Origin: Cryptomeria japonica
Lineage: Eukaryota > Streptophyta > Pinopsida > Cupressales > Cupressaceae
Assembly: GCF_030272615.1 (NCBI RefSeq)
Contig: NC_081415.1
Location: 604,211,644-604,275,643, forward strand
Length of the DNA: 64,000 nucleotides
Direction of reading: 5' to 3'
Numbering within the stretch: position 1 is the first letter of the stretch; each line of letters starts with the position of its first letter. The notes under the pieces are model-generated. The model ran no database searches and was not told the origin of the DNA. It saw nothing but the letters and a program-made list of their open reading frames with translations. Below are positions 60,231 through 64,000 of the stretch, piece after piece. The position numbers and the translations under genes are program-made.

Positions 60231-61279
60231 TATTGGTAATTGACACTCAATTGGTTAGTTTCACTATGTTACCATTGATGGCAACATGGTATCTTGTTTC
60301 GGCTTCATGTTTTGGTTCAGTTGTGTACCGGAAAGGACTTCGCAGACACTACATCGGGACCGGCACCAATATGATAGAAGGATTTGTTTTGTTACTAATA
60401 ATGTAGGCCAACATGGTTTAGAATAAGGTTATCAATATTGGAGGCCGACATCTCTTGGATCCGGCATTGACAATTGCTTTTGATATTCATGTATCTATGT
60501 TATCTAGTCAACATGTATATTGATATTATAATTATCTTTGTAAGCTGACATAAGGCATAATAATTTGTATAGGGTATATAGGTCAATTGGATTAGATCAT
60601 TTTGAGAATATAAGTGTGATGGTAATAGATATATGAATGTGATATCATGCGAATATGCATCAGCAAGGAGATGCGAAATATATCAGAGAGATTATGTATG
60701 TGAGGATATTTATGTAAGGGTTATTCTAGTAAAGGGTTTATGGTTTCAGACAAGAACAGACAGAGCTTAACTGAAACTGTATTCTCGCATAGAAGATTCT
60801 ATCTTTTATAGTTCTTCTTTAGATTGTAGTCTGGATTTATATGTAGTAAGTGAGGCTCCTTTTGTGATTGAGCAGTGTGAGGCTCCTTTTGTGATTGAGA
60901 AGTGTGCTCTAGGCTGTAAGCCTTCCTGCAAGTGCAGGCCCCTATATTTTGTAATATCTCTTCATATGGATAGTGGATTGATATTGTGGGTCACAAATCC
61001 CACCATGGTTTTTCCTCTTTGAGGTTTTCCACATATAATTTTGTGTGTTATGGTTCTCATTTTTGTGATTGTCTTATTTGTTGTTTTCCTTCTTTCAATT
61101 TTGTATGTACTAGTATACTGGTTGGTGTATGCATGTTTTAATAAGGTTAAAATTGATCTTTTTCAGTATAACACTGATTCACCCTCACCCCTCTCCATGT
61201 TATTCGATTCCAACAAAATTAAGTTATAAATTTCAGAACATTGATTCACCCTCGCTCATGGTGTTTATTGATTCCAACA
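60231..61279 (+). repeat. 5' LTR of NA-6
   Basis: The start is inferred at TATTGGTAATTG (decayed TGTTGG); the end is CCAACA at 61279. CATTGATGGCAAC lies at 60273-60285. The U5 box is at 60981-61045. A segment of about 26 bases is duplicated in tandem near 60852-60905. Confidence 0.65.
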
Positions 61280-61280
61280 A

Positions 61281-61293
61281 TTGGTACCAAAGT
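61281..61293 (+). other. Primer-binding site of NA-6
   Basis: TTGGTACCAAAGT is a decayed initiator-Met site placed directly after the LTR. Confidence 0.7.
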
Positions 61294-61347
61294 CTATTTC
61301 CTTCAAGGAATCCTAACAACTTGAGGAAGATCTAAGAGAGTGAACCA

Positions 61348-61709
61348 ATGGACTCAAGTTTATAGAAACAACTTACTGTGGCACATGAAGGTCTAGATAC
61401 AACAAGAAATGAAGTGAGTAGCCTGAGGAGAAATCTGAGCGATGCTAAAGACTTCATTAAATCTTTGAAGGAGGAAGTGAACACATCTCGAGAAAAGAGA
61501 AAGGATCTTATGGACAAACTGAAAGAGAAAGAAGGCCAAAGCGTTGATAACCAAGCCTTAAAAGACAAAAACAAATGAATGGGAAAAACTTGGTAGAGAT
61601 AATGTAGTCTTCAATAATGAAATGCAATCCATTATGATGAATCTGATAGAGGAGATTGAAGATAGGAAGAAGAATGAATAAAGTTTAACTCAATCACTAA
61701 AGGATAGAT
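61348..61709 (+). pseudogene. NA-6 Gag-like protein, N-terminal coiled coil
   Basis: ATG 61348 opens a Lys/Glu/Leu-rich frame with heptad-like spacing (SLRRNLSDAKDFIKSLKEEV). A frameshift near 61575 leads into FNNEMQSIMMNLIEEIEDRKK, which aligns with NEMQNMTMRFCKEIKDRKK of NA-4. There is no capsid domain. The frame is cut by the solo LTR at 61710. Confidence 0.75.
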
Positions 61710-62907
61710 TGTTGGCCATTTGGTGGAATTGATAATGTGTTGCACTATTTTTTTGTCATTGATGTCAACACTAGCAATTTGAATGTTTTACTGACACCCT
61801 TTTGGTCTCGATAGGTTAAGTGGTTTCTTGTTAACTTGGATCTGGTATGATCCGACAGGCTATAGTATAGTTTGGTGATGGAATTGTCTTGTTCAAGATA
61901 CTTATACTCATATTTAGTTAGTTGGTTTTGGTTTGGTGATTGGATTCTATCCTGCTTGCTTAGAAGATTGGTTTCTGATTCTGGTGAGGGTTTCACCAGC
62001 AGAGCTTTTGATGCAGATCTTTGATGAATTGCATAAGTGGTATTGGTGTAGCTTCTAATAGAATTTAAGGATGTTGTTGGTGATCATGTTCGAGACTTGG
62101 TAGTTGGAGATCACTGTTGAATCGTGTGGACCTATACTTGGTCCCAATTGATCTAGGTTATGGACCATCTTTAATGTAACATGTGGAAAGGACCTATTGA
62201 TGTATTTCTGGGATTTCTTATGAGTTCATATTATTTGTTTGGTCTAAGGCCAACATCATTTGTAATTATGTAATCAGTTTATTGTCTAGTGGCCAACCTG
62301 ATTGTTTATGGTCGATGGTTTGTATAAATAGATGTAAGATCTTAATGCAGATCATCATGGTCAAGGAATGTAATGTGCAAATAATGTAATATCATTCAAG
62401 AAGAGGAGTTGGTCAATCATTGGATTTTGAACTGGGTTTATGTAAGATGATTTAGTCCTTAGGTATTGAGCTTAACTGGAACTGTACTCAAGCATAGGAG
62501 ATGTTATCTTTTGCAGTTCAACACTTCTCTGGATTGTTGTTTGGATTTATATGTAGTCAATGAGGATCCTTTTGTGATGAGCAGTGTGCTCTAGGTTGTT
62601 GGCCTTCCTGCAAGTGCAATCCCCTTCATTGTAATTCACATACTTACTGCAGAAGTATTATCAGACTGTGGGTAGGCTTCCCACCATGGTTTTTCACTTT
62701 ACTGGGTTTTCTATGTACAAATCTTGGTGTTGTGTGGATGGCTTTTATTATTTGATTATTGTTTATGGTTAATTGATTCACTGATATTCTGGTACTGTTG
62801 TTTTGGGTTCTGGTATTAAATCTTTAATTGCTGAATGTTCCTATAATCTGTGACAACTAATTCATGCCCCCTCTCTGTTGTCTTTTGGTTATCTGAACTA
62901 TCTAACA
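61710..62907 (+). repeat. Solo LTR, relative of Copia-1 LTRs
   Basis: TGTTGGCC...CTAACA, 1,198 bases, with CATTGATGTCAAC near 61757, TATAAATA at 62333-62340 and a U5 box at 62665-62735. It is recognisably similar to the Copia-1 LTR but diverged. No interior or second LTR is adjacent. The flanks (TAGAT and TTTAT) do not form a clean duplication. Confidence 0.8.
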
Positions 62908-63635
62908 TTTATTTGATGAATGTTGTATTCTTAATCATGAAAATGACTTGGTGAAGCTTGAATTGATACAATCCAGAAATAATGAGCAAGAGCTTGAAAG
63001 ACAAATCATAATTATAAGGGATGAACTTACTAGTTAATAATGAGTACAACTCAATATTCAATGCTAGCTTAGCTAAGTTGGATGAGATGCTACAAACCCA
63101 GAAGAACAAAGGTGATATGGGAGGGCTTATATTTGAGAAAGGAGAAAGCTCTAGATTTGGTTTAAGCAATGCTAAACCTCAAAAGAAAAACAGATCTTCG
63201 GTAAGGAAACCTAATGGTTATAAATTTAATGGTAAATGCTTTGTTTGGAATAAGTTAGTTGAATGCAGACGTATGGTAAATAGGAGAAATGTAAGATGCT
63301 ATGCTTGTGGAAGATTTGGACCTATAGCTAACCAAAGAAGATCAAAGAGAAATCAAGGTAATTATAGGCCTAATAAGAGAAACAACATTGTTTTCTATGC
63401 TTGCAACAAATGCAGTCATATTGAAAATATTGTAGAAGCAAGAATGTGAACCAAAATGATCTGGTAGACAAGAACAAATCTGGTTGAGGAAATCAGAGAG
63501 TAGTACAATAAGAAATGGGTTAAGAAGGGTGATTCAGATGAATACACACCTGATTCTAGTGTTAGAACCTTATCTAGTAACAATTTTCCTCAGGGGGAAG
63601 CTTTTCATGCAAATCCTGAAAAACCCCTTGTCTGA
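62908..63635 (+). pseudogene. NA-6 Gag-like protein, knuckle part
   Basis: It resumes the coiled coil (HENDLVKLELIQSRNNEQELERQ). From 63021 it gives KNKGDMGGLIFEKGESS, parallel to KNKKPKGDTSGIGFEVGESS in NA-4. CYACGRFGPIANQR and FYACNKCSHIENIV are eroded knuckles. The Ser/Pro-rich tail ends at TGA near 63635. Several stops and shifts are present. Confidence 0.78.
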
Positions 63636-64000
63636 GATCTATAACTTGTGGGAGATTGCAGATGGTTGTGAATGTTTGTGCAGATGATCCTGAAGGGTCA
63701 CTTGAAGACTTCATGCTGATTTGAGACTCTGGAAGAATATTCATGAGATACAGAGCATTTGGTAGATTTAGGGTTGAGAATTTACTATACCTAAAATTTA
63801 GGTATGTCGTGGATAAAAGGCAATTTAACTTTTATTTCTCACATTGCATTCGAAGAAAAAGAGTAGGAGAGATTGGTGAAGAGATTGTGAAGAGAACTCC
63901 GAGTGTTGAAGAGATCTAGAAAATATTTCTTACATCTGGTTGAAGGCAAAAAGGTATTTTCAGAGTTTGATATTCTTCTTTATTCATTACCTAAAATTCG
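63636..64000 (+). promoter_or_regulatory. Spacer with TATA-like box after NA-6 Gag
   Basis: GGATAAAAGG at 63811-63820 lies where NA-4 has TATAAAAG. A purine-rich leader follows with AAAAAGGTATTTTC near 63950, comparable to AAAAGGTATTT before the NA-4 second ORF. No start codon for a second ORF falls inside the window. Confidence 0.45.

Larger units (their letters stand above)
60231..64000 (+). mobile_element. NA-6: second pol-less Copia-type element, truncated by the window end
   Basis: An LTR (60231-61279) and a degraded initiator-Met primer site are followed by a coiled-coil/CCHC Gag-like frame homologous to that of NA-4 on the other strand. A solo LTR (61710-62907) interrupts this frame. 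After Gag comes a TATA-like box rather than protease or pol sequence, as in NA-4. The expected second ORF would start beyond 64000. Confidence 0.72.

Overview
This window looks like transposon-packed intergenic DNA from a plant with a large genome. The plant signs are LTR retrotransposons with initiator-Met, Asp-like and other plant-type primer sites, a Tat-type Gypsy element with two RNase H domains, and an L1-type LINE whose ORF1 resembles DUF4283 plus a zinc knuckle. The many old nested insertions would suit a gymnosperm, but the sequence does not prove this. I found no intact host gene, tRNA, rRNA or CRISPR. Almost every reading frame is broken, mostly by TAG/TGA/TAA codons of the kind C-to-T decay produces.

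Layout. (1) 1-40148: a Gln/Asn/Pro-rich reading frame of unknown origin (1-70 and 38134-40148) is split by a Copia element (Copia-1, 71-38128). Copia-1 is split inside its reverse transcriptase by a minus-strand Tat-like Gypsy (4745-35765, target duplication GGTAC). That Gypsy carries a second, plus-strand Gypsy inside its left LTR (5106-14838, duplication ATGAT). It also carries a minus-strand, pol-less Copia-type element (17165-23641, duplication GTCTT). (2) 40149-41896: AT-rich DNA with no recognisable content. (3) 41897-57851: two fused, related LINE copies on the minus strand. The second is split by a fairly well-preserved Copia element (Copia-5, 47763-54474, duplication TAGTA). (4) 58140-59130: about 1 kb of GA-rich low-complexity DNA. 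(5) 59131-64000: an LTR remnant, then a truncated pol-less element (60231 to window end) of the same design as the one at 17165-23641, itself interrupted by a solo LTR (61710-62907).

The most interesting content is the pol-less family. Both members have Copia-type LTRs and an initiator-Met primer site. Their Gag-like protein is a coiled coil plus CCHC knuckles with no capsid domain that I can see. In the better copy this is followed by a reading frame of about 1,010 codons, broken only by two TAG codons and preceded by its own TATA-like box. No protease, integrase, reverse transcriptase or RNase H is present, so such elements would need enzymes from a partner. Copia-1 and Copia-5 share the primer-site type, the repeated polypurine tracts, the U5 sequence box and an inverted repeat around the polypurine tract, so relatives of these are plausible helpers.
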